In this document: piece by piece, positions 7,832 to 15,863 of the stretch
Position numbering within the stretch: position 1 is the first letter of the stretch
How the letters are laid out: each line of letters begins with the position of its first letter
From: JBBSDV01 sp038240335
GTDB lineage: Bacteria; Chloroflexota; Dehalococcoidia; DSTF01; JACRBR01
DNA: 28,237 nt
Direction of reading: 5' to 3'
Assembly: GCA_038240335.1 (NCBI GenBank)
Contig: JBBSDV010000013.1
Coordinates: 1 to 28,237, forward strand
Notes under the pieces: generated by a model
The model's database searches: none
The model's input: only the letters and a program-made list of their open reading frames with translations
What the model was told of the DNA's origin: nothing
Translations under genes and position numbers: made by a program

Positions 7832-7847
7832 GCAACTCAGGCGATCG

Positions 7848-9806
7848 TCATTCCCTGTACAACAACGCCCGCAGATCGATCCGGACGCCCGTTCCGTCAA
7901 GGCGCAGGTGGCGGGCGTTGTACTCGTCGTGATGAACGGTGATCGTCAGGTCTTCCGGCGCTACGTCGAGGGGTAGCGGCAAACCGCAGGTGCCGCCGCT
8001 ATCGGTACGGGCGCGCGCCAGCACGGTCGCATTGTGCGCCGATAGCGTCACTTCCGCACCCTCGATCGGCAGCTGCTCGCCCGAGGCATCGGCGTCATTC
8101 GCGCGCACCTCGATGAGCGCCGTTCGGCCGTCTTCGTGTGCTGTGATCTCGATCGCCATGTCGATCAGGTAGACGAGCGGATCGGGGATCACGCACGCCA
8201 TGCCAGCTTCCTTGACCGCCAGCACCTGATTCGCCTTCAGCGATGCATTCACCGATGCCATGCCGTGATCCGTCGTAATAATGAACAGCGTATCGTCGTA
8301 GAGCCCCTGCTGCTCGAGGAGCGCCAGCACGTGGCCGACGCGTACGTCCGTCTCATCGAGCGCGGCGCGCTCGCCGTCTGAGTGCGGGCCGTAGTCATGG
8401 CCGACGCCGTCCGTCAGCGTGAACTCGTGGTACATGAACTTCGGCGGCGGATGCGACTCATCGGTGTAGAGCACCGCGACCTGCGCGATGCCGCGACCGT
8501 CGACGACCGACTCGCGGTGCGCGCCCTCCTGCTGCTCGTCGCGCCACTTCGTGCTCGTGTCCTTGCTGTAGCGCTCCGTGGCCTCCTTGAGCCGGCCGCG
8601 GTCACCGATGATGCGGCGTTCGAGCGTCGCATGGTCTGCGCCGCGTGTGCAGGGCTCGTGAATCGATGCTGTGAACGCACCACCGCTGCCGTTCCAGTCA
8701 CCGAACACGCGGTGGCATGCCTCGTACAGCGTCTCGACGCCGTTGCCGAGGAACTTCGCCGTCTCGAATTGCTGTCCCTGCGGCGTTACCACCTCGCGCG
8801 TCTCGCGCAGGTAGTACGTCGGGTTGACGATGTCGTGGTGGCCGCCCCACGCGCCCGTGCCAATCGCGTTGTGGCTCGGCCACGTGATGCTCGGGAAGTT
8901 CGTGAAAGATCCGTACTCGAACATCGTGCCATCGCGGATCAGGCGCCGGAGATGCGGGATCGCATCGGGATCCTCCGCCAGCCGTGACTTCAGCTCGGTG
9001 TTGCTCAGGCCATCGAGCAGGAAGATGTACACGCGCTCCGGCCGCGCACCGCTGTCCGAATCGAGCGCCGCGTCGAGCACGTGGCCGTCCTGCCGCTTGA
9101 GATAGACATCGGGCGCGACGCCGCGCTCGGACGACGTGCGGCCCGTCAGGTCGGTGCCGTCGATTAGCGGGAATCCAAGCAACTGCGCGATCGTCGGGGC
9201 GATGTCGATCTGCCGCGACGCCGCGTCCGTCAGTTGCCCGCGCTTGATTCCCGGCCCCGAGAAGACGAGCGGCGATCGCGCATGGATGGCGTCGAGCGCA
9301 CCGTGCTGGCCGGGCTTGCGCCCGAACGCGTAGGCCTTCGGATTGACTGCGAGATCTGGCGCGTTGGGGCTATCGAAGAGCTGCGAGATGCGCTCGTACG
9401 CGAACGGATAGCTGTTTTGCTCGGGCTCGACGTAGGCCGCGTTCGCATCGGCGCCGGGGAAGCCAGACGCCTTCGATGCCGCAAGTTCTGCGTCGATCGT
9501 AGCGTTCGCCTTCCGATCCTGGTTCGCGATCGGGTTCTCGCCGATTTGCTCGATGATGCGGTAGTCGTAGCCACGGCCGTCGTCCGAGAACGAGCGCTCG
9601 AAGCGGATCATGCCGCGCGTTGCCCACACCTCGTACGCTCCGTCGCGATACGTAAGCACGAGGTCGGTCTGGGGGCCGGATGTCGCATCCGTAAGCAAGA
9701 TATGGATCGCCCGGTCGCCCGACTCATACTGGTTCGGATCGAGCCCCTGCCCGCGCAAGCGCTCGGCCGGCACGGCGAGCGCGGTTGCGTCTCCGGTTGT
9801 CGTCAT
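7848..9806 (-). CDS. alkaline-phosphatase-superfamily phosphodiesterase with permuted domain order
   Basis: The 652-residue protein belongs to the nucleotide pyrophosphatase/phosphodiesterase branch of the alkaline phosphatase superfamily. Residues ~257-515 carry most of the two-zinc site in normal order: Asp265 (FLLDG), the nucleophile Thr308 (FPSITWPSHN), Asp466 with His470 (TDGVGH), and Asp513-His514 (TTDHGM). The family's last ligand, a His about 100 residues later in an HG context, is not found after 514. Instead GQHGALDAIHARSPLVFSGP (His168) and DIAPTIAQLLG, which normally end this fold, occur at 166-211 near the N-terminus. Residues ~550-652 look like a beta-rich extra domain. The start is firm: ATG at 9806 with GGAGG 6 bases upstream. 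No signal peptide is evident. Substrate unknown; a circular permutation is the simplest reading. Confidence 0.85.
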   Translation of the reverse strand: MTTTGDATALAVPAERLRGQGLDPNQYESGDRAIHILLTDATSGPQTDLVLTYRDGAYEVWATRGMIRFERSFSDDGRGYDYRIIEQIGENPIANQDRKANATIDAELAASKASGFPGADANAAYVEPEQNSYPFAYERISQLFDSPNAPDLAVNPKAYAFGRKPGQHGALDAIHARSPLVFSGPGIKRGQLTDAASRQIDIAPTIAQLLGFPLIDGTDLTGRTSSERGVAPDVYLKRQDGHVLDAALDSDSGARPERVYIFLLDGLSNTELKSRLAEDPDAIPHLRRLIRDGTMFEYGSFTNFPSITWPSHNAIGTGAWGGHHDIVNPTYYLRETREVVTPQGQQFETAKFLGNGVETLYEACHRVFGDWNGSGGAFTASIHEPCTRGADHATLERRIIGDRGRLKEATERYSKDTSTKWRDEQQEGAHRESVVDGRGIAQVAVLYTDESHPPPKFMYHEFTLTDGVGHDYGPHSDGERAALDETDVRVGHVLALLEQQGLYDDTLFIITTDHGMASVNASLKANQVLAVKEAGMACVIPDPLVYLIDMAIEITAHEDGRTALIEVRANDADASGEQLPIEGAEVTLSAHNATVLARARTDSGGTCGLPLPLDVAPEDLTITVHHDEYNARHLRLDGTGVRIDLRALLYRE

Positions 9807-9995
9807 GATGCGCCTCCAATACGAAGCGGCGTCCGCGTGACGCGGCGTCGTGGGTGAACTCGATGGTCAATTCGGTGTGCGCATATCATCCGACACCACA
9901 CCGATCAGCGCAACGGCAGGGTAGGGCCTTGCCAGCGCCCGTCCGCTACCGGCTGGGCAAGTTCGATGTTTGCGCCAAAGCGCAGCAACGGCGGA

Positions 9996-10850
9996 TTACT
10001 CCTCGTCAATCAGCCCCTCGAAGTCGAACCCGAAGTCGATGACCGAGATCGACGCGGCGGTGAGGGAGCGACGGAGGCCAACGGCGTCTCCTTCGGACGA
10101 GGCATAGAAGATGAGAGCGCCGCCGCCGCCCGCGCCGCACGCCTTTCCCGCCGTTGCGCCGCGGCTCATCGCCAGCTCGAAGATCGCGTCGAGGGTGCTG
10201 TTCGTCATAGCGGGGTGCAGGCGCTTCTGCTGTCGCCAGTTCTCATTCAGCACCTCCCGGACTCCGCCGAAGTCGCTGCCGGCGATCGCGTCGCGCATCG
10301 CCTTGGCGTACTGCTTGAGGGCGAGAAGCGCGCCCGTAACGACATCGTCGTGCCGCGCGAATGCGCGCCAAACGTCGGCGTGGATCTCGCCCGACAGCCG
10401 CGCCACGCCGCTGTCCACGAGCACCAGCCGGTTCTGCAGCGCCGCGAGGTGCGCCTCCGGCATTTCGAGGCGCTCGATCTTGACGGACACGGCCGCGGCC
10501 CCAAAGGTCGTGTAACTCAGCCCGCCGTAGCACGCGGCGTACTGGTCCTGCCGGCCGCCGGCGACCCCCTCAGCGGCCTCCGCCGCAAACGCCGCCTCGG
10601 CGATGTCGTCGAGATCCGCCTCCGGTCGTCGCAGCGCTTGGGCGAGCACGTGCTGAGCCGCGGACGACCCCAGCCCCGCCGCTGCTACGTCGCGCTCGTA
10701 GCTCACCTCGTCTCCTTCGAGACGAGCGCGCACGTAGCAGTCGATTGCGACGTTCACGACGGCGCCGCCCTCGCTGTCTGCAAACGCCGGCACGTCGGTC
10801 CATCCGCCGGCGAGGTCGATGCGCAGCGGCGCCCGCGCGTGTGTGCTCAT
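9996..10850 (-). CDS. compact GHMP-family sugar kinase (HddA-like)
   Basis: This is a GHMP-superfamily kinase most like D-glycero-D-manno-heptose 7-phosphate kinases, which phosphorylate a sugar at C1 before nucleotide activation. Motif 1 is RAPLRIDLAGGWTDVP at the N-terminus, the phosphate-binding motif 2 is GLGSSAA at 59-65, the HddA-type GGRQDQYAACYGG holds the likely catalytic Asp102, and motif 3 is KACGAGGGGALIFY near the C-terminus. At 284 residues it is short. The stretch between motifs 1 and 2 is roughly 50 residues shorter than is usual, with no sign of a frame break. The ATG at 10850 follows a GACAAT -10-like box by 8 bases and has no Shine-Dalgarno. Nearby sugar aminotransferase and glycosyltransferases point to glycan precursor supply; the substrate is unproven. 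Confidence 0.85.
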   Translation of the reverse strand: MSTHARAPLRIDLAGGWTDVPAFADSEGGAVVNVAIDCYVRARLEGDEVSYERDVAAAGLGSSAAQHVLAQALRRPEADLDDIAEAAFAAEAAEGVAGGRQDQYAACYGGLSYTTFGAAAVSVKIERLEMPEAHLAALQNRLVLVDSGVARLSGEIHADVWRAFARHDDVVTGALLALKQYAKAMRDAIAGSDFGGVREVLNENWRQQKRLHPAMTNSTLDAIFELAMSRGATAGKACGAGGGGALIFYASSEGDAVGLRRSLTAASISVIDFGFDFEGLIDEE

Positions 10851-10858
10851 ATATGCGG

Positions 10859-10887
10859 ATTGTCGCGCGACGCGAGCTTACGGTCGA
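10859..10887 (-). promoter_or_regulatory. possible promoter of the GHMP kinase gene
   Basis: On the minus strand TCGACC (10882-10887) and GACAAT (10859-10864) are 17 bases apart and each match 4 of 6 consensus positions. The -10-like box ends 8 bases before the ATG, so a transcript would be nearly or fully leaderless. The tig promoter carries the same -35-like hexamer. Confidence 0.3.
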
Positions 10888-10991
10888 TGAGCAAACGCCC
10901 GGCCGGCGCCGCATGCCCCGTTCAGAGGCGTGCGGGCAGAACATCGAGCGACAAAAAACGGGCCCGAGGCTCTCGAGAGTCAAGCTGCTAC

Positions 10992-10997
10992 CATAAT
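10992..10997 (+). promoter_or_regulatory. -10 element at the start of the glycan mini-operon
   Basis: CATAAT (5 of 6 to TATAAT) lies only 4 bases before the ATG at 11002. A perfect 10-bp palindrome (ctctcgagag, 10970-10979) sits where a -35 box would be, which could be an operator. No convincing -35 hexamer is visible. The geometry implies a leaderless mRNA. Confidence 0.35.
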
Positions 10998-11001
10998 CAT
11001 C

Positions 11002-11361
11002 ATGGCGCTGACACGACTCGGCTACGTCATCATTCTCGCCATCATGGGCGGAGCGGCCATCGCGATCGCTCTTGTCGTGCTCGAGTCCGGTAGCTCGGGA
11101 TCCAAATCATCGGCGACGGTGCCCGAAATGTCGTTCGATCACGTCGTGGACTATGTGCGCTATGGCGCGGTAACGAGCATCGAGGCGACAGGATCTGACC
11201 TGACCGTCCACATCCGAGAAGACGTCGATACGAGCGGCCTCAACACCAAGTCCCACACGTTTCATAGCACGCCGCCGCCGGGACAGACGGCGACCCAGGC
11301 GATCGAGGCGGCCGGCTTTCGCGTCAACGGCCCCGGCGGCCTCACGGTAGTTACGCATTGA
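11002..11361 (+). CDS. small membrane protein resembling a stand-alone FtsH extracytoplasmic domain
   Basis: This is a 119-residue protein with one transmembrane segment at about residues 6-28 (LGYVIILAIMGGAAIAIALV). A short Ser/Gly linker and an ~80-residue soluble domain follow, which would face the outside. The soluble part (MSFDHVVDYVRYGAVTSIEA, then a strand pattern and TFHSTPPPG...AIEAAGF) resembles the FtsH_ext domain found in front of the AAA+ part of FtsH, but no ATPase or protease follows. That likeness is by eye and needs a profile search. The ATG at 11002 is chosen because it begins at the membrane segment; an upstream in-frame reading to 10930 crosses the -10 element. Its stop overlaps the start of the aminotransferase (ttga), so the two are probably translationally coupled. 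Confidence 0.7.
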   Translation: MALTRLGYVIILAIMGGAAIAIALVVLESGSSGSKSSATVPEMSFDHVVDYVRYGAVTSIEATGSDLTVHIREDVDTSGLNTKSHTFHSTPPPGQTATQAIEAAGFRVNGPGGLTVVTH

Positions 11362-12530
11362 CGCCGTCTGCGACCGAACAGTTTCTCCCGTACAACCTTC
11401 CGGACATCTCCGATGCTGAGATCGACGCCGTCGTCGAGACGCTGCGCTCGGGCTGGCTGGCGCCTGGGCCGCGCTCGAAGGCGTTTGAGGCCGACTTCGC
11501 AGACTACGCCGGGGCGAAGCACGCCATCGCCGTCGATTCCGCGACCGCGGGCATGCATCTCGTGCTCGTCGCCGCCGGCATCGGCGCAGGCGATGAAGTG
11601 ATCACGACGCCGACGACGTTCGCGGCTACGGTTAACGTGATCATTCATGCCGACGCCACCCCCGTGCTCGCCGACATCCGCGTTGACGACTACTGCATCG
11701 ATCCGGCGGCGGTCGAGCGCGCGATCACGCCAGCTACCCGCGCGATCATGCCGGTGCACCATGGCGGCTCAGCCTGCCGCATGGATGCCATCCTCGAGAT
11801 CGCGCGCGCCCACGATCTGGTTGTCATCGAAGACGCCGCACACGCCCTCGGCACATACATCGGCGATCGCAGCATCGGTACATTCGGCGATGCGACGGTC
11901 TTCAGCTTCTATCCGACGAAGAACGTGACGACGGGCCGCGGCGGCATGTTGACCACTAACGTCGATGCGCTCGCCGAACGCTGCCGCTTGCTCGCGCTCC
12001 ATGGCATGAGCAACGACGCTTGGGAGCGCTACACAGAGCGGGGATCGTGGGCGTACCAAGTGCTCGCGCCCGGCTACAACTACGCGATGTCGGACTACCA
12101 GGCCGCGCTCGGTCACGCGCAGTTCGGTCGCCTCGATGCATTCCAGCGCCGCCGCCGCGAGATCGCGCACCAGTACGAGGCGCTCTTCGCCGCCACGCCC
12201 GAGATCGTCGTGCCGATCGAACGAACCGGCACGACGCACGCGTGGCATCTCTACGTCGTGCGGCTGGCAACCGAGATGCTTACAATCTCACGTGACGAGT
12301 TCATCGTCGCGATGAAGGAGCGGGGGATCGGCACGTCAGTGCACTTTATTCCGATCCACCATCATCCGTATTATCGAGAGACGTACGGCTGGGCGCCGGG
12401 AGATTTTCCCGTGGCGGACCAGGCGTTCGAAACCATGATTTCGCTGCCGCTCTACACGCGGATGACCGACGCCGACGTCAACCGCGTCGCCGCCGCGGTC
12501 GACGACATTGTGCGGCGCCACCGGAAGTAG
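11358..12530 (+). CDS. DegT/DnrJ/EryC1/StrS-family sugar aminotransferase
   Basis: This PLP enzyme transfers an amino group to a keto group on a nucleotide-linked sugar, making amino sugars for surface glycans. The 390-residue protein matches the family length. The PLP-binding Lys188 is in FSFYPTKNVTTGRGG, the Asp that contacts the pyridine nitrogen is Asp159 in IEDAAHALG, and the C-terminal HFIPIHHHPYY and SLPLYTRMTDADV motifs are typical. The start is a TTG at 11358 that overlaps the stop of the preceding membrane protein, giving translational coupling. The sugar transferase starts 6 bases after its stop, so the three genes form an operon. The sugar position and stereochemistry (ArnB-, PseC- or PerA-like) cannot be told. 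Confidence 0.95.
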   Translation: MTPSATEQFLPYNLPDISDAEIDAVVETLRSGWLAPGPRSKAFEADFADYAGAKHAIAVDSATAGMHLVLVAAGIGAGDEVITTPTTFAATVNVIIHADATPVLADIRVDDYCIDPAAVERAITPATRAIMPVHHGGSACRMDAILEIARAHDLVVIEDAAHALGTYIGDRSIGTFGDATVFSFYPTKNVTTGRGGMLTTNVDALAERCRLLALHGMSNDAWERYTERGSWAYQVLAPGYNYAMSDYQAALGHAQFGRLDAFQRRRREIAHQYEALFAATPEIVVPIERTGTTHAWHLYVVRLATEMLTISRDEFIVAMKERGIGTSVHFIPIHHHPYYRETYGWAPGDFPVADQAFETMISLPLYTRMTDADVNRVAAAVDDIVRRHRK

Positions 12531-12536
12531 CAAGAC

Positions 12537-13127
12537 ATGCTCACCAAGGCATTCGACTGCGTCGTTGCGATTGGCGGCTTGATCCTCTTCGCCGTCACGT
12601 ATCCCATCATCGCGCTCGCGATCAAGCTGGATTCGCGCGGCCCGGTCATCTATTCGCAGATGCGCATCGGCCTGAAAGGGAAGCCGTTCCGGTTCTACAA
12701 GTACCGGTCGATGTCGCACAGCGGCCACAAGCCGTACGAAACGCCGAAGCTGGAGCCGGTCCACTTCAAGACGTTCACCTTTACGACGCCGACATCGCGC
12801 CTTACTCGTGCTGGACGCTTCTTGCGCGCCACCAGCCTCGATGAGCTGCCGAATTTCTGGAACGTGCTGCGCGGTGACATGCGCCTCGTCGGCCCTCGGC
12901 CCGAGATCCCGGAGCTGGTCGAGCAGTATCCCTACGAGTACCACCGGCGGCACGAAGTGAAGCCGGGCATTACCGGCCTCGCCCAGGTCAACGGCCGCGC
13001 CGACCTCACCTACGACGAGACGATGCGCTACGACATCCTGTACGTCGACCATCACAGCCTCGCCGGCGACCTCGCGATCGTCTGGCGCACAATCACGGTC
13101 GTACTGACGCGCCGTGGCGCTCGGTAG
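12537..13127 (+). CDS. PglC-like monotopic phosphoglycosyl transferase (bacterial sugar transferase)
   Basis: This enzyme moves a sugar 1-phosphate from a nucleotide sugar to undecaprenyl phosphate, the first membrane step of glycan assembly. The 196-residue protein is the minimal catalytic form without the N-terminal five-helix region of WbaP-type enzymes. One hydrophobic re-entrant helix (about residues 8-30) is followed by the family motifs KYRSM, the catalytic Asp102-Glu103 dyad in LDELPN, LVGPRPE, and KPGITGLAQVNGR. It follows the aminotransferase by 6 bases in the same operon, an arrangement like pglC-pglE in Campylobacter, where the amino sugar made by the aminotransferase is the substrate. 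The same pairing here is inference. Confidence 0.94.
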   Translation: MLTKAFDCVVAIGGLILFAVTYPIIALAIKLDSRGPVIYSQMRIGLKGKPFRFYKYRSMSHSGHKPYETPKLEPVHFKTFTFTTPTSRLTRAGRFLRATSLDELPNFWNVLRGDMRLVGPRPEIPELVEQYPYEYHRRHEVKPGITGLAQVNGRADLTYDETMRYDILYVDHHSLAGDLAIVWRTITVVLTRRGAR

Positions 13128-13216
13128 CTGGACGCTGGTTGTTGGTCGTTGGTCTGCCGCGGTGCGAACGAGGTTCGGCGAACCATCAATGAACCACGAA
13201 CTGTAAACTCCTCACT
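13128..13216 (+). other. spacer with degenerate short repeats before hemL
   Basis: The 89-base spacer carries runs of GTTGTTGGTCGTTGGTC type and aatgaaccacgaactgtaaact, sequences that look like decayed short tandem repeats. TAAACT (13204-13209; 4 of 6 to TATAAT) ends 7 bases before the hemL GTG, so it may be a leaderless -10 element. No clear -35 was seen. Confidence 0.3.
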
Positions 13217-14530
13217 GTGGACTCGCCCGACGCTCCAAAACGCCCACATGCCCGCTCGCGCGAGATCGCCGAAGCGGCGCGGCGCTACATGCCCGGCGGG
13301 GTGAACTCGCCCGTGCGCGCGTTCAACGCCGTCGGCGGCGAGCCGATCATCATGGCGGCGGCGAAGGGCGCGCATATCCGCGACGCCGACGGCAACGACT
13401 ACATCGATTACGTGGCGTCCTGGGGGCCGCTGATCCTCGGCCATGCCCATCCGGCCGTCGTCCAGATCATCCAGAAAGCCGCCGAGCGCGGCACGAGCTA
13501 CGGCGCGACGACCGAACTCGAAGTCGAGCTGGCACGCCTGGTCTGCGGTGCTGTCCCGTCGATCGAGCAGGTGCGCTTCGTCAACAGCGGCACCGAGGCG
13601 ACGATGTCGGCGATCCGCCTCGCCCGGGCCTTCACGGGGCGCGACAAGGTGCTGAAGTTCGAGGGCTGCTATCACGGCCACTCGGACGGACTGCTCGCGA
13701 AAGCGGGCAGCGGAGTGGCGACGCTCGGCCTGCCGGATAGCGCCGGCGTCCCCGCATCCTTCGCCGCTGAGACGCTGCTCGCCCCTTACAACGATCGCGC
13801 CGCCGTCAAGCGCGTGTTCGAACAGCACGGCAACACGATCGCCGCGTTGATCGTCGAGCCGGTCCCCGCCAACATGGGCCTTGTGCTGCCTGAGCCCGGA
13901 TTCCTGCAGTTTCTCCGCGATATCACCGCGCGCGCCGGCACCCTGCTCGTATTCGACGAGGTGATCACGGGCTTTCGGTTGGCCTATGGCGGCGCGCAGC
14001 TGTACTACGACGTGGTGCCCGATCTGACGTGCCTCGGCAAGATCATCGGCGGCGGTCTCCCTGTCGGTGCCTATGGCGGCCGCGCCGACGTCATGTCGAT
14101 GGTGGCGCCGGTCGGCGCGGTGTACCAGGCCGGCACGCTCTCGGGCAACCCGATGGCGATGGCGGCGGGCATTGTCACCCTTCGTCTGTTGGCGAATGAA
14201 GGCATCTACCGCGCGCTCGACGACATGGGGACGCGGCTCGCGGAGAGCCTGCGTGTGGCGGCGCGCGATGCCGAGGCGGAAGGCATCACGATCACGCAGC
14301 TCGGCTCGATGATGACCGTCTTCTTTGCGGCCGAAACTCCCCGCGACTATGCGTCGGCGAAGACATCCGACACTGCTCGCTACGGCCGCTTCTTCAACGC
14401 GATGCTCGAGGCGGGCGTGTACCTGCCGCCGGCGCAGTTTGAGGCGATGTTCGTCTCGCTCGCCCACAATCACTCGGACTTCGAGGCCACGGCATTGGCG
14501 GCGCGGGATGCATTCGCCGCATCGCGGTGA
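13217..14530 (+). CDS. hemL: glutamate-1-semialdehyde 2,1-aminomutase
   Basis: HemL converts glutamate-1-semialdehyde to 5-aminolevulinate, the committed step of C5-pathway tetrapyrrole (heme, corrinoid) synthesis in the cytoplasm. The 437-residue PLP enzyme has the family N-terminus (YMPGGVNSPVRAFNAVGG), the substrate-loop region FVNSGTEATMSAIRLAR, the FEGCYHGHSDGLLAKAGSG motif, FDEVITGFR and the PLP-binding Lys275 in CLGKIIGGGLPVGAYGG. The start is a GTG at 13217 with no visible Shine-Dalgarno; starting later would remove conserved residues. It stands alone, not with other hem genes. It converges on the PNPOx-fold gene with only 4 bases between the stop codons. Confidence 0.97.
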   Translation: MDSPDAPKRPHARSREIAEAARRYMPGGVNSPVRAFNAVGGEPIIMAAAKGAHIRDADGNDYIDYVASWGPLILGHAHPAVVQIIQKAAERGTSYGATTELEVELARLVCGAVPSIEQVRFVNSGTEATMSAIRLARAFTGRDKVLKFEGCYHGHSDGLLAKAGSGVATLGLPDSAGVPASFAAETLLAPYNDRAAVKRVFEQHGNTIAALIVEPVPANMGLVLPEPGFLQFLRDITARAGTLLVFDEVITGFRLAYGGAQLYYDVVPDLTCLGKIIGGGLPVGAYGGRADVMSMVAPVGAVYQAGTLSGNPMAMAAGIVTLRLLANEGIYRALDDMGTRLAESLRVAARDAEAEGITITQLGSMMTVFFAAETPRDYASAKTSDTARYGRFFNAMLEAGVYLPPAQFEAMFVSLAHNHSDFEATALAARDAFAASR

Positions 14531-14534
14531 TGCC

Positions 14535-15089
14535 CTACGTCCGGAATCGCCAGCGTGTCGCGCTTCCCGCGTACACGCTCGCTGACATGCCGGCGCTCGG
14601 GCAGAGCCACGCGAAGGCCTTGTCGGGCCGCAGGCGATACCAGCCCTCGACGCGCTCCGTCCACACGTACTTCGGCGCGTATGCGTCGTTCAGCCGATCG
14701 ACGAGGGCGATGTCGTCGTCGACCGCCTCCACCACGCCTTCGATGATCGCAACATCCTCCCCACTTTCGAGATGCACCGAAACGGCGCTGCTGGCGATGA
14801 GATTGCGACCGGTGCGCGTCGTCGCTCCGTTGCTGAAGTACAGCGTGTCGCCGAGCCACAGCCCCCAGACCGGCACCGCGTGCGGCCGGCCGCCGGGCGA
14901 CACCGTCACAATCCAGTACACGTAGGAGCTGCGCATGCGCTCGCAGAAGCGCGACCAGGGCAAGAGGCCGCTCCCCTCGGCCTCGCCGAGGATGCCGTAG
15001 GGGATGTCCGGGCGATCCGCGGCGGGCGAGCGTACTGTGCCGCCGGACCTCGGCTTGCCTGTCGTTCGCTTAGTCTTGCCCGTTGCCAT
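14535..15089 (-). CDS. PNPOx-fold (PPOX class, possibly F420-dependent) family protein
   Basis: This is a split-barrel protein of the pyridoxamine 5'-phosphate oxidase superfamily that would bind FMN, F420 or a related cofactor. The 184-residue protein has a Lys/Arg/Thr-rich N-terminal tail of about 20 residues. The recognisable core then reads YWIVTVSPGGRPHAVPVWGL, WLGDTLYFSNG, RTGRNLIASSAVSVHLESGE and IIEGVVEAV. This pattern is common in general oxidoreductase-type PPOX proteins of Actinobacteria and Chloroflexota rather than in true PdxH enzymes. Cofactor and substrate are not determined by the sequence. It converges with hemL with a 4-base gap and runs in the same direction as the methyltransferase, whose stop is about 70 bases upstream of its start. 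Confidence 0.85.
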   Translation of the reverse strand: MATGKTKRTTGKPRSGGTVRSPAADRPDIPYGILGEAEGSGLLPWSRFCERMRSSYVYWIVTVSPGGRPHAVPVWGLWLGDTLYFSNGATTRTGRNLIASSAVSVHLESGEDVAIIEGVVEAVDDDIALVDRLNDAYAPKYVWTERVEGWYRLRPDKAFAWLCPSAGMSASVYAGSATRWRFRT

Positions 15090-15161
15090 CGCTGGCCTCC
15101 TCCTGACATTCCGACACCAGCCCCGCTTGCCCCGACCAGCGGCGCGCCGAACTCTCGCATC

Positions 15162-15863
15162 TTACTCCGGCGGGATCAGATTATCGCCCTCGCGTCGCCA
15201 GCCCGGCGGCACGACGCTGGCGATGAACGACGCGCGCGGCACTGGTGGCCAGAAGAAGGGGCGCAGGTTGGCCGGCCGCGCGAAATCGAAGCCGCTGCGC
15301 TCGGCCAGCGACATCAACGACGTCTCGCCCGCCACTCTTCCCGGGTAGGCTCGGAGCCAGAAGCGCTGCCACGAGCGCAGCTTGCCGTCCGGCGGCGCCA
15401 GATCCCACGCGAGCAGGAGCGCCCCTGGCCGCAGCACGCGGGCCGTCTCCCGCAGCACCACTTGCGCGCCACGCACGTCGAGAAATCGGAGCAGATCATC
15501 GCAGAACGCCATATCGAACGATGCGTCCGCGAAGGGCAACGCCGCCGGGTCGGCGAGCACCGCCGTGAGCGGGCGCGATGCCGACGTGATTGCGCGGCCG
15601 GCGCGCTCCACGAGTCGCCGCGACGGCTCGACGCCGGCGGCCGACACAGTACGGAACTTCACGCTCTGATCGAAGAGCAGCAGCCGGCTGGCCGTCGCGC
15701 AGCCGATCTCCAGCACGCGGTAATCTGCCTGCATCAGCATCTCGCGCGGGAGGTTGTACGCCGGTGGATTCGCGAGCATCTGCCCCGGCACAGACAGCAG
15801 CCGCCGCCTCCACCACGAGCCGAGCAACTGCTTCTCGCGCGCAAGAATCTGTTCCGCAGTCAT
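15162..15863 (-). CDS. class I SAM-dependent methyltransferase
   Basis: This looks like a Rossmann-fold methyltransferase of the UbiE/COQ5-like (Methyltransf_11) type. Motif I is VLEIGCATA (50-58), where the usual second Gly of GCGTG is replaced by Ala-Thr-Ala. The acidic end of strand 2 is GVEPSRRL, motif II-like ADPAALPFADASFDMAFCDD is well formed, and the post-motif ETARVLRPGALLLAWDL is typical. The 233-residue length is normal. The ATG at 15863 (MTAEQILARE) is chosen over a GTG 9 bases upstream; neither has a strong Shine-Dalgarno. The substrate is unknown. A lipid, quinone or glycan is possible given neighbouring genes, but nothing in the sequence decides it. Confidence 0.85.
   Translation of the reverse strand: MTAEQILAREKQLLGSWWRRRLLSVPGQMLANPPAYNLPREMLMQADYRVLEIGCATASRLLLFDQSVKFRTVSAAGVEPSRRLVERAGRAITSASRPLTAVLADPAALPFADASFDMAFCDDLLRFLDVRGAQVVLRETARVLRPGALLLAWDLAPPDGKLRSWQRFWLRAYPGRVAGETSLMSLAERSGFDFARPANLRPFFWPPVPRASFIASVVPPGWRREGDNLIPPE

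Noticed and set aside
13052..14473. 473-residue reading frame antisense to hemL
   Set aside because: HemL on the other strand is unmistakable and the antisense protein has no family resemblance.
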